A DNA stretch of 64,000 bases from Flagellimonas oceanensis (GCF_003992595.1 NZ_RZNA01000017.1:62001-126000), one strand, 5' to 3'; positions 17,833-27,569 are shown, counted from the first letter of the stretch. The notes: generated by a model from the sequence alone, not told the origin. Program-made: numbers and translations.

Positions 17833-18912
17833 TTGAAACCTGCAATTCTTTTTTCCTTACTGATAGTGCTGATAAGCTGTAAATCCAAAACAAATCAACC
17901 AGAAGCATCCGATAAAACGTCAGGTCCGGTAGAACTTCCAACACCCAAAAAAGCCCCAAGGAAAGCCCCTGAAGGAGTGGTATGGATTCCTGGCGGTGTA
18001 TTTGAACAAGGAGCTGTGCCCGACGACAAAATGGCCATGGCCCATGAAAAACCTGCCCATAAGGTATATGTGGATGGTTTTTTTATGGACATACACGAAG
18101 TCAGCAATGCCCAATTCGCCCAATTCGTGGAGGAAACTGGTTACGTGACCGTGGCCGAACGCGAAATTGATTGGGAGGAAATGAAAAAACAGTTGCCTGC
18201 CGGTACGGAAAAACCCCATGACTCCATTTTACAGCCAGGTTCGTTGATTTTCAAAAAGACAAAGTCGAGTGTCCCCAACCTATATGATTATTCCCAATGG
18301 TGGGAATGGAAAATAGGAGCCGATTGGAAACATCCAAATGGTCCCGGGAGCAACATAGAGGGCAAGGAGGACCATCCCGTGGTGCATATTGCTTATGAAG
18401 ATGCCCAAGCCTATTGTAAATGGGCGGGACGACGTTTGCCCACCGAGGCGGAATGGGAATTTGCCGCACGCGCCAACAAAAGCGGAAGCACATTTTTCTG
18501 GGGAAATGACATTTCCCAATTAAGTAAATATGCGAATTCGTGGGAGGGAGAGTTTCCCGTGGAAAATACTATGGAAGACGGTTTTGAAAGAAGGGCACCT
18601 ATTATGTCATACCCCAAAAATGAATTTGGCCTATATGACATGGCAGGTAACGTGTGGGAATGGACCAGTGATTGGTACAACACCAATTATTACAAAGAAC
18701 TGGCTTCAAGCGGGGAGGTCGAACAAAACCCAAAAGGAGCCAAAACCCCTTTCAATTCCAGCAATCCATATGCTAAAGAAAAAGTTATCAAAGGAGGATC
18801 ATTTTTGTGCAGTGCCTCTTATTGTGCCAGTTACAGGATTTCAGCACGTATGGCCACCAGTCCAGATTCTGGAATGGAGCATCTAGGATTCCGGACTGTG
18901 TCATCGCAATAA
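17833..18912 (+). CDS. Formylglycine-generating enzyme-like (SUMF1) lipoprotein, TTG start
   Basis: The 359-residue protein starts at TTG (17833). The lipoprotein signal peptide (lipobox LISC) begins immediately, and the next in-frame ATG lies well inside the protein, so TTG is the only sensible start. Residues about 47-357 are the FGE-sulfatase fold: PGGVFEQGAVPDD, VDGFFMDIHEVSNAQFAQFV, RRLPTEAEWEFAAR, NEFGLYDMAGNVWEW. The two catalytic cysteines of true FGE are present as C326 and C331 in GGSFLCSASYC, unlike many non-catalytic SUMF1 relatives. It probably converts the cysteine of the divergent sulfatase to formylglycine. Odd point: a lipid anchor would place it on the periplasmic side, whereas most bacterial FGEs are cytoplasmic. 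Confidence 0.9.
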   Translation: MKPAILFSLLIVLISCKSKTNQPEASDKTSGPVELPTPKKAPRKAPEGVVWIPGGVFEQGAVPDDKMAMAHEKPAHKVYVDGFFMDIHEVSNAQFAQFVEETGYVTVAEREIDWEEMKKQLPAGTEKPHDSILQPGSLIFKKTKSSVPNLYDYSQWWEWKIGADWKHPNGPGSNIEGKEDHPVVHIAYEDAQAYCKWAGRRLPTEAEWEFAARANKSGSTFFWGNDISQLSKYANSWEGEFPVENTMEDGFERRAPIMSYPKNEFGLYDMAGNVWEWTSDWYNTNYYKELASSGEVEQNPKGAKTPFNSSNPYAKEKVIKGGSFLCSASYCASYRISARMATSPDSGMEHLGFRTVSSQ

Positions 18913-18947
18913 ATCAATTGGTCAGCGACATAATCCAGGAACTTTTT

Positions 18948-21485
18948 TTACTCCTTCTCCTTTTTCAATACGGTCAATGGGGAGTTCCTAACGATTCCTA
19001 TACTGTTTCCAACACCGAGTGCGAAGACCAAGAGGGTAATTGCCGGTAGAATGATAAAGAACGGTACCCATGAAGGAGTAAATGCCGTTTCAAAGAGCAT
19101 ATAAGCCAATAAAGTGCTTCCCAAAACCGCCAGCAAGACGCCCATAAAAGCCCCTAAAAATCCAAGAACGGCATATTCAATGGCAATCATTTTTAATATT
19201 TGAGCTCCCTGGGCCCCCAAAGTCCGAAGCAATGCACCTTGTTTTACCCGTTGGTGCTTGCTGCTGTAAATAGCGCCCATAAGTACTGCAACCCCAACAA
19301 ATATGCTGAAGAAAGCCATAAAATTGATGACCCATCCGATTTTTCCCAAAATCTCTTCCAAAAGACTCAGGATTCGTTTGAGGTCCAGGATGGAAACATT
19401 TGGAAATCGGCGCACCAATTGCTGCTGAAGACGAGCCGAACCCATATCATCCGATGTTCTTGTGGTCATTACCCCAAATTGTGGTGCATTTTCCAGCACA
19501 CCTGATGGAAAAACAATGGAAAAATTAGGCTGTAACCTACTCCAGTCCACCTCACGTATACTTTGCACCTCCGTATTCATAATTCTACCCTGTACATTAA
19601 AGGATACAGGGTCCCCAACAGTGACTTTGGCCATATCGGCAAAATCGCTACTTACGGAAATGGGCACATCGGAATCAGAATCCACTGTTGGTATCCATTC
19701 GCCTTCCAAAATACGTTCGGAATTGATGAGACTATCCCGATAGGTTACCCTAAACTCGTGGTTCAATATCCATCTGCCTACCTGGGAGGTGGTATCCTTT
19801 CTAATATCCTCCACATGTCTTCCTTTAAGCGTCTCCACACGCATAGTGACGATAGGAATTTTATCGATAACGGGATAGCCAGCCGTTTGAATCGTATTGG
19901 AGACACCTTCCACTTGTTGGTTCTGGATATCCATCAAAATCATATTGGCGCTGTTGGCACTGTCCTCGATAGCTGCCTTTTCCAAAAGCATATCCTTTGT
20001 AAAATACAGTGTACTGATCAAAAACGTTCCAATTCCTATGGCCAATACCAACACCAAGGTCTGATTTTGGGGACGGAACAAATTCTTCAAACTTTGGCGA
20101 GCAATAAAACTCCACGAATACGGGAAGAATTTTTTCAACAGAGCCATAAAAAATCGGGCCACTGCTGTCAATATCAAAAAAACAACCAATAATCCTCCTA
20201 CGAAAAATAGGGAACGGACAATATCTCCCAACAGCCAAAATGAAAAACAGAACACAAACAAAACGACGCCCAAACCAACGGCCGTGGTGGCCCATTTGGA
20301 ACGGGACTGTTTTTCTTGGACTACACGCAAGGCTTGTAAAGGGGATACGTACAATGTTTTCATCAAGGGATAAAGGGCAAACAACACTGACATGGCCAAT
20401 CCCAGCGATATTCCGAGAACCACACTTTGCAGGGACAAGGTGATGTCGACATCAACGGGCAACAAATCCCCCAATAATATGGGGAACAGTTGTTGTAGGC
20501 CGTAACCGATTGCGGTTCCGAGCAGTCCCCCCGCAATGCCCATGCAGGCGATTTGGATAAAGAAAATAAGGTAACTCTGCCGTTTTGAAGCCCCCAAACA
20601 TTTGAGTACGGCAATGGATTTTATCTTCATTTGGACATAGATACCCATGCCACTGGCGATACCTACACAACCCAATAACAAGGCGATAAATCCAACGAGG
20701 TTGAGAAACTTTCCAAAGTTCTCGTAACGTCGACCCAAACGGCGGGCTTCGGACAAATGTGTATCCAAATCCGCTTCCTCGGCATCAAGAACAGGGTCTA
20801 CCTTCTCGTCCAAGAGAGCCATGTCATCGTTTTCCGTGGCCTTGAAGTAATATTTGTATTCGATTCGACTTCCTGTCTGGACCAGACCCGTCGATTCAAT
20901 AAATCCAAAAGGAACCAGAATAGGAGGCGCAATGGCACCAAAAACCGAAGTGCTCCCAGGAACCGTTTCCAATTCGCCGGCAATGGGGAGGGTAACGGCT
21001 CCCAATTTTATACTATCCCCAACCTTAAGGTTGAGTTGGAGCATCGTAGTGGCATCAACCAAGGCTCCACCTTTTCTGAAATCTCGGGTTGCGGAAACAG
21101 GAGTTGTCTCCAATTCGCCATAGAATGGAAATCCCCCTTCCACCCCCCTGACCTCCATGAGTTTGGTGCCTTCGTTCCCCGGAAAGGCGGCCATGGACAT
21201 GAAATTGATTTCCCGAGCGTCCGCTCCACCCAGCGAGTCCATAATGCCCATAACCCTATCGTTGACGGGTTTATCACTTTCAATAACATAATCCGCTCCT
21301 AAAAGTGCTTTGGACTGTGAGGCAATATTTTCCTTGAGCAATCCACTGAAGGAATGCACACTTACCACTGCGGCCACTCCCAATGTGATGGAGAATATAA
21401 ATAACAAAAGTTTACCGTAGCTTGCCTTGCCATCGCGCCAGGCCATTTTTAGCAACCAAGAAAATCCAGCGTTGTTCTTCCCCAT
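18948..21485 (-). CDS. ybbP: ABC transporter permease, FtsX/YbbP family
   Basis: I use the ATG at 21485, which gives 845 residues; the frame could also start at TTG 21494. The protein has an N-terminal TM (about 25-45) followed by a large periplasmic domain. A TM block (about 255-460) and a second FtsX core at the C-terminus (about 720-845) give the two-FtsX-unit layout of YbbP. It lies 1 base after the ATPase gene and would form a complex with it in the inner membrane. The ybbA-ybbP pair next to a divergent tesA-like gene is the same arrangement as in E. coli. Family function is unresolved; lipid or lipoprotein handling has been suggested. Confidence 0.88.
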   Translation of the reverse strand: MGKNNAGFSWLLKMAWRDGKASYGKLLLFIFSITLGVAAVVSVHSFSGLLKENIASQSKALLGADYVIESDKPVNDRVMGIMDSLGGADAREINFMSMAAFPGNEGTKLMEVRGVEGGFPFYGELETTPVSATRDFRKGGALVDATTMLQLNLKVGDSIKLGAVTLPIAGELETVPGSTSVFGAIAPPILVPFGFIESTGLVQTGSRIEYKYYFKATENDDMALLDEKVDPVLDAEEADLDTHLSEARRLGRRYENFGKFLNLVGFIALLLGCVGIASGMGIYVQMKIKSIAVLKCLGASKRQSYLIFFIQIACMGIAGGLLGTAIGYGLQQLFPILLGDLLPVDVDITLSLQSVVLGISLGLAMSVLFALYPLMKTLYVSPLQALRVVQEKQSRSKWATTAVGLGVVLFVFCFSFWLLGDIVRSLFFVGGLLVVFLILTAVARFFMALLKKFFPYSWSFIARQSLKNLFRPQNQTLVLVLAIGIGTFLISTLYFTKDMLLEKAAIEDSANSANMILMDIQNQQVEGVSNTIQTAGYPVIDKIPIVTMRVETLKGRHVEDIRKDTTSQVGRWILNHEFRVTYRDSLINSERILEGEWIPTVDSDSDVPISVSSDFADMAKVTVGDPVSFNVQGRIMNTEVQSIREVDWSRLQPNFSIVFPSGVLENAPQFGVMTTRTSDDMGSARLQQQLVRRFPNVSILDLKRILSLLEEILGKIGWVINFMAFFSIFVGVAVLMGAIYSSKHQRVKQGALLRTLGAQGAQILKMIAIEYAVLGFLGAFMGVLLAVLGSTLLAYMLFETAFTPSWVPFFIILPAITLLVFALGVGNSIGIVRNSPLTVLKKEKE

Positions 21486-21486
21486 A

Positions 21487-22167
21487 TTACCCAACAGTTT
21501 CTTCTATTTTGCCCGATCGCAGGCGAATACTCTTATCCGTTTTTCGGGCCAGTTCCAAATCGTGGGTCACGATAACCAGTGCAGTGCCCTGTTCTTTGTT
21601 CAGTTCAAAAAGCAAATCCTCTATTTTAGTTCCCGTTTCATCGTCTAAATTTCCCGTGGGTTCATCTGCAAAAAGTATGGAGGGTTTGTTGGCAAAGGCC
21701 CGTGCCAAAGCCACGCGCTGTTGTTCACCGCCCGATAATTGGGATGGGTAATGCCCTTCCCGATGCTGTAGCCCTACCTTGGCCAGGAGTTCCTTGCCAT
21801 GGGCCGTTGCCTTTTTAACGCCACGAAGTTCCAAGGGAACAATCACATTTTCCAAAGCGGTCAAAGTGGGCAGTAATTGAAAGTCCTGAAATACAAATCC
21901 CACGTTTTCGTTCCTCAAGCGTGCCCTGCCATCTTCATCCAACTCGAACAAGTTTTGTCCGCAAAGCCAAATCTCACCTTCATCCGTGGTATCCAATCCC
22001 GCACAAAGTCCCAAAAGCGTGGTTTTACCACTTCCCGAAGGACCAACAATGGCAAAACTTTCACCACTTTCCACTTCAAAAGAAACATTGTTGAGAACGG
22101 TAAGGTCATGTTCACCGCTCCGATAGGTTTTAGAGAGGTGCTGAACTTTTAATATCTTTGATGACAT
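21487..22167 (-). CDS. ybbA: ABC transporter ATPase, YbbA/LolD family
   Basis: About 226 residues from ATG 22167 (MSSKILKVQHLSKTYRSG); an ATG at 22176 would add three residues. Walker A is GPSGSGKTTLL, the Q-loop is in VFQDFQLLPTLTALENV, the signature is LSGGEQQRVALARAFA, and Walker B is ILFADEPTGNLDDETG, with a downstream VTHD switch. These are typical of the LolD/MacB/YbbA group that works with FtsX-type permeases. It is translationally linked to the permease gene and divergent from the TesA-like gene, with about 40 bases between the start codons. Confidence 0.93.
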   Translation of the reverse strand: MSSKILKVQHLSKTYRSGEHDLTVLNNVSFEVESGESFAIVGPSGSGKTTLLGLCAGLDTTDEGEIWLCGQNLFELDEDGRARLRNENVGFVFQDFQLLPTLTALENVIVPLELRGVKKATAHGKELLAKVGLQHREGHYPSQLSGGEQQRVALARAFANKPSILFADEPTGNLDDETGTKIEDLLFELNKEQGTALVIVTHDLELARKTDKSIRLRSGKIEETVG

Positions 22168-22209
22168 ATTGTGCATTTGGTTAAAACTCTCAAAATACTA
22201 AAATTGATC

Positions 22210-22911
22210 ATGACCAAGAAAACCCCAAGCTTCCGATTGCCGTTAATGTTTTGTTATTTTTTGGCGCTGCTACTTCTTGGTTGTGGGGAAAAGGCCTCAA
22301 AAAAAAAGTCGGAAAAGACATCGACCATTGAAGAAACCGAAGCGACGGAGACCACTGATTCCAATAAAAAAATTCTCTTTTTCGGGGACAGTTTAACTGC
22401 CGGCTACGGACTTGAAGTAAGCCAGGCCTTTCCAGCTCTAATTCAACAAAGGATAGATTCACTAGGGCTTGATTATACCGTAATCAACGCTGGTTTGAGC
22501 GGCGAGACAACGGCAAGTGGAAAAAACAGGCTAGCGTGGGTTTTGGAAGATGGTATCGATATCATCATCATTGAACTGGGTGCCAACGATGGGCTACGGG
22601 GCGTTCCTTTGGCGGAAACAGAACAGAACCTGAAAAGTATGGTGGATACGGTCCAAAGTAAGTTGCCCGGGGCAAAGATCATTCTGGCCGGTATGAAGAT
22701 TCCACCGAACATGGGACCTGAGTACACTTCAAAATTCGAAAGCATCTTTCCTGAATTGGCCGATTCAGAAGACATCAAATTAATCCCTTTTTTATTGGAA
22801 AACGTAGCTGGCATCCCAGAACTCAATCAAGGCGACGGTATTCATCCCACAGTGGAGGGACAAAAGTTGGTCGCCCAAAACGTATGGGAGGTTTTACAGC
22901 CTATTCTTTAA
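22210..22911 (+). CDS. tesA: TesA-like SGNH/GDSL esterase lipoprotein
   Basis: The ATG at 22210 gives 233 residues with a lipobox at LLLGC (C25). An upstream in-frame ATG at 22171 would overlap the divergent ybbA start. SGNH blocks are visible: block I FFGDSLTAGYG with nucleophile S61, block II glycine in NAGLSGETTASG, block III asparagine in ELGANDGLRG, and block V DGIHPTVEG with the catalytic Asp and His. This is the TesA (thioesterase I/arylesterase/lysophospholipase) subfamily. Here it is a lipoprotein with a short acidic linker (EETEATETTD). The divergent ybbA-ybbP pair suggests a shared lipid-related job. Confidence 0.9.
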   Translation: MTKKTPSFRLPLMFCYFLALLLLGCGEKASKKKSEKTSTIEETEATETTDSNKKILFFGDSLTAGYGLEVSQAFPALIQQRIDSLGLDYTVINAGLSGETTASGKNRLAWVLEDGIDIIIIELGANDGLRGVPLAETEQNLKSMVDTVQSKLPGAKIILAGMKIPPNMGPEYTSKFESIFPELADSEDIKLIPFLLENVAGIPELNQGDGIHPTVEGQKLVAQNVWEVLQPIL

Positions 22912-23043
22912 ACACTTAGAAATCAGTACTTTTACCTATAAATAGACCCGAAGACCATTTTTTCTTCAAAAAGGCATTTATTTTATCACAATATTGTGGG
23001 GATTATTGGGTTTTGATATTTTCAGTGTTTAAAACTTCCCCTG

Positions 23044-25239
23044 ATGACAATAAGCCACTCTATCTTTCATGATGCGGCCATTCCTTTTGCCGTTTTGGAT
23101 GAGCAACAATCCTTTGTCGATTTTTCAAAACAATGGTTACAACAATTTGATCTTACCGCAGAAATAGAGGGTAAATGTTTTTTTGAAGTAATGCCTGAAC
23201 TTCCCGAAGTATTAAAATCCGACATTGACCATTGCTTGCAAGGTGTTGGACATCGTTCGGACACCAAACGTTTGATTTTGACCAATGGGGATTCAAATTG
23301 GTACGATTGGAAAATAAGCAGTGTTCATAAGGATGATATGTCAGAACCAAGTATTTTAATCATTCTGGAAGACATAACAAGCAAAATGAGGGAGGAAGAA
23401 CTGCTGGCAAAATCCCAAGAAGTTGCAAGGATTGGTGGCTGGGAAGTGGATTTGATAAAGAACACCATTTATTGGTCCAAAATAACAAAAGAAATCCACG
23501 AGGTGCCTGACGACTTCATCCCTAACTTGGAAAAGGGAATTTCTTTTTACAAAGAAGGACGAAGCAGGGAAACCATAACACGTTTGGTGCAGCAAGCCAT
23601 TGAATCAGGAAAGCCATGGGACACCGAACTCGAAATCATTACCGATAAAGGCAACGAGCTCTGGGTACGGGCCATTGGAGAACCGGAAATGGTAAATGGC
23701 ACATGTGTCCGAATCGTGGGGACCTTTCAGGATATCAACAAAAGAAAACAAATTGAGCTTGGTTTCAATAAGGTAAGCGAAAGATTGTCCGTTGCCACCA
23801 AAACTGCCGGTATTGGGATATGGGAATATAATATTCCCAATGATGAACTTTTTTGGGATAGTAACATGTACCTTCTGTATGGCGTAAAGGAAACCGATTT
23901 CAAAGGTGTATACGAAGCTTGGGAAACTTGTGTCCATGCAGATGATATTGAACATATCAACAGGGAAGTACAAGATGCCATCTCAGGTACCAAGGATTTT
24001 GATACCATTTTTAGGGTGATATGGCCAAACGGGGAAGTCCATTGGATCAAAGCTGAAGCAACAATTGTTCGGGACCATAAAGGAAATCCGATTAAAATGA
24101 TCGGCATCAATGAGGATATCACGGATTTGAAGACCACACAGTTGCAATTGATCAAAAGTGAGGAATCGCTTCAAGCAACTTTGGAGAATTCTTCTGTCGG
24201 AATGGCCTTGGTAAGTGAGGATGGAAGGTTTACGGAGGTAAATCAAAGTCTCTGTAAAAGTTTGGGGTATTCCAAAGATGAACTTTTAAAGCTGACTTTC
24301 CAGGAATTAACCCACCCCGATGACCTCGAAAAAGACCTTTCGCTTTTGCAGGAACTTATCCAAGGAAAGATAGGTACTTATCAAATAGAAAAAAGATATT
24401 TCAATAAAAATGGTGGGATGGTTCATGTTCTTCTAACGGTTACGGCAGCCAGAAACATTGATGGCAACATATCCCATTTTATTTCACAGATCGTGGATAT
24501 CTCACCCAGAATCAAAGCTGAAAGAAAATTGAAGGGGCTGTTGGAATTGTCCACCAACCAAAACAACAGCTTGTTGAATTTTGCACACATTGTATCCCAC
24601 AACTTAAGGTCCCATGCTGCCAACCTGACCATGATCAGCAGTTTTTTAACGGACGAAACCTTGGGGGAAGAAGAGCGGAAGGATAGTTTGGGTATGTTGA
24701 GCAGGGCCTCCAATGGTCTCAATGAGACTATTAACCACTTGAACGAAGTGGTCCAGGTTAAACTGGAAACGGACAAAAAACTAAAACCGATTCATCTTTC
24801 CTACATAGCACAAAAGGTCTTGATGGATGTACAGGCCCTTATCGAAAAAAATGGTGCCCAAGTCACTGTTGATATCCCCAAACATTTTGAGGTCAAAGGT
24901 GTATTGGCCTATCTGGAAAGTATTGTCCTCAACTTGGTATCCAATGCCATAAAGTACAGAGACCCTGATAAGAAAACAGCCGAGGTTACCCTGAAGGCCC
25001 ATGAAAATGATGAAAAGAACATTGTTTTACAAGTAACCGACAATGGACTGGGTATCGATTTGGAAAGACATGGCAAAAAACTCTTCGGAATGTACAAAAC
25101 GTTCCATAGAAACAAAGATGCTCGGGGTATTGGCCTATTCATTACCAAAAACCAAATCGAATCCATGGGAGGAAAAATAACAGTGAAAAGTGAACCCATG
25201 CAAGGAACAACATTCGAAGTAACTCTTTTAAAAGCGTGA
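23044..25239 (+). CDS. Multi-PAS sensor histidine kinase (orphan)
   Basis: The 731-residue protein has no TM segments. About four PAS/PAC modules precede the kinase core: about 5-115, 125-235, 240-365 and 372-495, seen as repeats of DITxxKxxE-type PAC ends and WSKITKEIHEVP- or YGVKETDFKGVYE-type PAS cores. The H-box is HIVSHNLRSHAANL with H519, the variant common in Bacteroidetes kinases. The C-terminal HATPase has NLVSNAIKYRDP, DNGLGIDL and GIGLFITKNQIESMGG. No receiver gene adjoins it, so the partner is unknown. The downstream gene converges on it. Confidence 0.9.
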   Translation: MTISHSIFHDAAIPFAVLDEQQSFVDFSKQWLQQFDLTAEIEGKCFFEVMPELPEVLKSDIDHCLQGVGHRSDTKRLILTNGDSNWYDWKISSVHKDDMSEPSILIILEDITSKMREEELLAKSQEVARIGGWEVDLIKNTIYWSKITKEIHEVPDDFIPNLEKGISFYKEGRSRETITRLVQQAIESGKPWDTELEIITDKGNELWVRAIGEPEMVNGTCVRIVGTFQDINKRKQIELGFNKVSERLSVATKTAGIGIWEYNIPNDELFWDSNMYLLYGVKETDFKGVYEAWETCVHADDIEHINREVQDAISGTKDFDTIFRVIWPNGEVHWIKAEATIVRDHKGNPIKMIGINEDITDLKTTQLQLIKSEESLQATLENSSVGMALVSEDGRFTEVNQSLCKSLGYSKDELLKLTFQELTHPDDLEKDLSLLQELIQGKIGTYQIEKRYFNKNGGMVHVLLTVTAARNIDGNISHFISQIVDISPRIKAERKLKGLLELSTNQNNSLLNFAHIVSHNLRSHAANLTMISSFLTDETLGEEERKDSLGMLSRASNGLNETINHLNEVVQVKLETDKKLKPIHLSYIAQKVLMDVQALIEKNGAQVTVDIPKHFEVKGVLAYLESIVLNLVSNAIKYRDPDKKTAEVTLKAHENDEKNIVLQVTDNGLGIDLERHGKKLFGMYKTFHRNKDARGIGLFITKNQIESMGGKITVKSEPMQGTTFEVTLLKA

Positions 25240-25319
25240 TACCAAGGATGGGGATTGCCAACATTAACGACAAACATTGACCCAAGTCTCTTGCGATTCA
25301 AGGTATTGGGAACTTTCAA

Positions 25320-26045
25320 CTATTTTTTGAAACGGTACACATACGGTGCCCTGTTCTGTGCTCCCGTAAACTTTTTTCCAAGGCGTTCCAGAACTTGGAG
25401 CCCAAGGATTTTCTTTTGAAAATTGTTCATGGGAAATTCCTTGTCATACACTGCTTCGTATAGTTCCTTTACTTCACGCATGGTAAATTCATCGGGAAGC
25501 AGGTTGAACCAAATCAATTTTTCATCCAGGTTTTGACGAAGTGCTTTGTGGGCCGATGTGACGATTGCATTATGGTCATGGGTCATTTTGGGGAGTTCTT
25601 CGATACTTACCCATTTCAAAAATTCTTCAAACTCCCCGATTTTTGGATCTACTTTGTTCAAATCCACCAAAGCGTAGTATCCAATACAAACGAAACGGCT
25701 GGTCACCCAATTTATGGCCTCCTCATCAAATCTTTCAGGGTCGAATTCACGTAGCCCCGACCTTACCAAATCCCTGAATTCACTACCAATGATCCTATCC
25801 GGACCACCAAAGGCCTTGAACTGTTCCAAATAGATATTATCAAGTCCTGTCCTTTCCCTCAAAATACGTGAAGCCGCATCATCTATACTTTCAGTCTGTA
25901 AAATATATCCCCCGGGAAGGCTCCATAAATTATCCCCGTAGCTCAGTTTAGAGATCAAAACCTTCAACTCTTTGTTCTTGTAACCAAAAATCACACAATC
26001 GATGGAAAGCTGTGCGATATAATCCTCTTTTTGAAACTTACCCAT
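25320..26045 (-). CDS. Nudix-domain transcriptional regulator (NrtR/AraR-like)
   Basis: I prefer the ATG at 26045 (MGKFQKEDYIAQLSIDCVIF, 241 residues) over 26087. Residues about 8-150 are a Nudix fold and 165-241 a winged helix (FTMREVKELYEAVYDKEFPM). The Nudix box GYILQTESIDDAASRILRER has I and R where the catalytic box has the glutamates of REUxEE, so hydrolase activity is probably lost and the domain serves as a ligand sensor. That matches NrtR-type repressors and the Bacteroides arabinose regulator AraR. A perfect palindrome (26106-26123) lies between this gene and the divergent sugar-related genes, the expected operator. The ligand may be a sugar or a nucleotide derivative (inference). 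Confidence 0.88.
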   Translation of the reverse strand: MGKFQKEDYIAQLSIDCVIFGYKNKELKVLISKLSYGDNLWSLPGGYILQTESIDDAASRILRERTGLDNIYLEQFKAFGGPDRIIGSEFRDLVRSGLREFDPERFDEEAINWVTSRFVCIGYYALVDLNKVDPKIGEFEEFLKWVSIEELPKMTHDHNAIVTSAHKALRQNLDEKLIWFNLLPDEFTMREVKELYEAVYDKEFPMNNFQKKILGLQVLERLGKKFTGAQNRAPYVYRFKK

Positions 26046-26105
26046 AATTCTTTTGTCGATGCTATCAACCAAGCACAAAGTTAACATTAGTTGTATATCA
26101 TTTTG

Positions 26106-26142
26106 ATGTTATAAAAATAACATTTCATTTCTATTATCTTTA
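26106..26142 (+). promoter_or_regulatory. Palindromic operator and -7 element facing the TolB-like/Gfo-Idh genes
   Basis: ATGTTATAAAAATAACAT (26106-26123) has perfect 7-bp arms around AAAA. A TATCTTTA (-7 like) follows at 26135-26142, so the operator covers the -33 region of the rightward promoter, a classic repressor position. It also lies 60 bases upstream of the Nudix regulator start, allowing autoregulation. Confidence 0.65.
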
Positions 26143-26196
26143 ATTTAGAAAATAAAATGTATATTTATCCTGCACACAAAACTAAACAACGCACTC

Positions 26197-27546
26197 ATGA
26201 AGAATTTTCATCGACTTGAGGAACATGTTTTGGGTATCAAACTGTTCCAAAACACATTCCTTTTCTTATGTGGATCTATGCTAAGCATATCCGCATATTC
26301 CCAGCAAGATTCGCTTGCCATCATCAAAGTATTGGAAAAAGAGGGACTTACCTGGCGCATGGGAGACAAAAAAGCCCATGGGGAATTGTGGAAGGAACAA
26401 CCGTACAGTCGTATCTTAGTTTCCACCGCGGATGGCAAAACGATTGATGTGCCCACGGAAACCATTATCAACCCACCTTCGAGCATGATCGGAAAAGGAG
26501 GGTTTGCCTTCCACTCCAACCATAAAATGCGCATCGACAATAATATTGCTTGGGTAGCGCATGATGAAGTATCGGTAGGAACCGATGGTAAAGAGACACT
26601 CTCCCATGAGGTACGTTTTTTGGAAAAATTCGATGGTAATTGGAAATTGGTGGGACAGTCCAACCATTTCTATAATCATCCGCCGGAAAATAAAATAGAT
26701 ACGACAAGCTACATTCAGACCGTGGATATTGAGACGGGAAGAATAGAGACCGTCCTTACCATTGACGACCATTTTGAGGCTCCCAATTGGCATCCCGACA
26801 ACTACTTGATCGTAAACAGCAAAGGGAAACTGTACACGCTGGATCTGGAGACCAAGGATTTGGAGCTTTTGAATACCGATTTCGCAGACCAGAGTAATAA
26901 CGACCATGGGATTTCCCCCGATAACCAATGGTTGGCCATTAGCCATAACGATGTGAACGACCCATCTCCAAAGGCTTACAAATCGGCTATTTATGTACTT
27001 CCCATTGAGGGTGGAAAGCCCAGGAGAGTCACTTCCGAGGTCATGTCCTTTTGGCACGGTTGGTCCCCAGATGGCAAACGTTTGGCTTATTGTGCCGAGC
27101 GAAACGGCAACTTCGATGTATATACCATCAGTGTAGATGGTGGGAAAGAGAAAAGATTGACCACAGCTGAAGGTTTGGACGATGGTCCCGATTATTCCCC
27201 CGATGGAAAATACATTTATTACAACTCCTACAAATCAGGGCATATGCAGATCTGGCGTATGCGCCCCAATGGAAAAAAACAAGAGCAATTGACCTTTGAT
27301 GAAAACTCCAATTGGTTCCCGCATCCATCCCCAGATGGTAAATGGATTGTGTATATTGCCTACACCTCTGACCAAAAACAAAACCATTTATTCGGTAAGC
27401 AGGTAAAACTCAGGCTAATGAATGTGGAAACAAAGGAAATCAAGGATATTACCCCCGTTTTCTTTGGTGGGCAAGGTACCATTAACGTTCCTTCTTGGAG
27501 TCCGGACAGCAAAAAATTGGCCTTTGTGAGTTATTCCGTCAACTAA
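26197..27546 (+). CDS. TolB/WD40-like beta-propeller protein with N-terminal SnoaL-like domain
   Basis: The 449-residue protein has an uncleaved or long signal region (hydrophobic 17-36, ending ISAYSQ), so it is probably exported. Residues about 40-160 look like an NTF2/SnoaL-type domain, ending in FLEKFDGNWKLVGQSNHFYN. From about 170 there are five or six PD40-type blades with the repeated motif WSPDGKRLAY, YSPDGKYIYY, PSPDGKWIVY and WSPDSKKLAF. Such propellers bind oligosaccharides or proteins; no catalytic residues are visible. It is the first gene of an operon with the Gfo/Idh/MocA oxidoreductase and is controlled by the palindromic operator. Confidence 0.85.
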   Translation: MKNFHRLEEHVLGIKLFQNTFLFLCGSMLSISAYSQQDSLAIIKVLEKEGLTWRMGDKKAHGELWKEQPYSRILVSTADGKTIDVPTETIINPPSSMIGKGGFAFHSNHKMRIDNNIAWVAHDEVSVGTDGKETLSHEVRFLEKFDGNWKLVGQSNHFYNHPPENKIDTTSYIQTVDIETGRIETVLTIDDHFEAPNWHPDNYLIVNSKGKLYTLDLETKDLELLNTDFADQSNNDHGISPDNQWLAISHNDVNDPSPKAYKSAIYVLPIEGGKPRRVTSEVMSFWHGWSPDGKRLAYCAERNGNFDVYTISVDGGKEKRLTTAEGLDDGPDYSPDGKYIYYNSYKSGHMQIWRMRPNGKKQEQLTFDENSNWFPHPSPDGKWIVYIAYTSDQKQNHLFGKQVKLRLMNVETKEIKDITPVFFGGQGTINVPSWSPDSKKLAFVSYSVN

Positions 27547-27569
27547 ACCATAAAAACAAATCAACGTAC

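Noticed and set aside
19563..20192. 209-codon plus-strand frame inside the ABC permease gene
   Set aside because: Antisense to a protein with clear FtsX features; composition is not protein-like.
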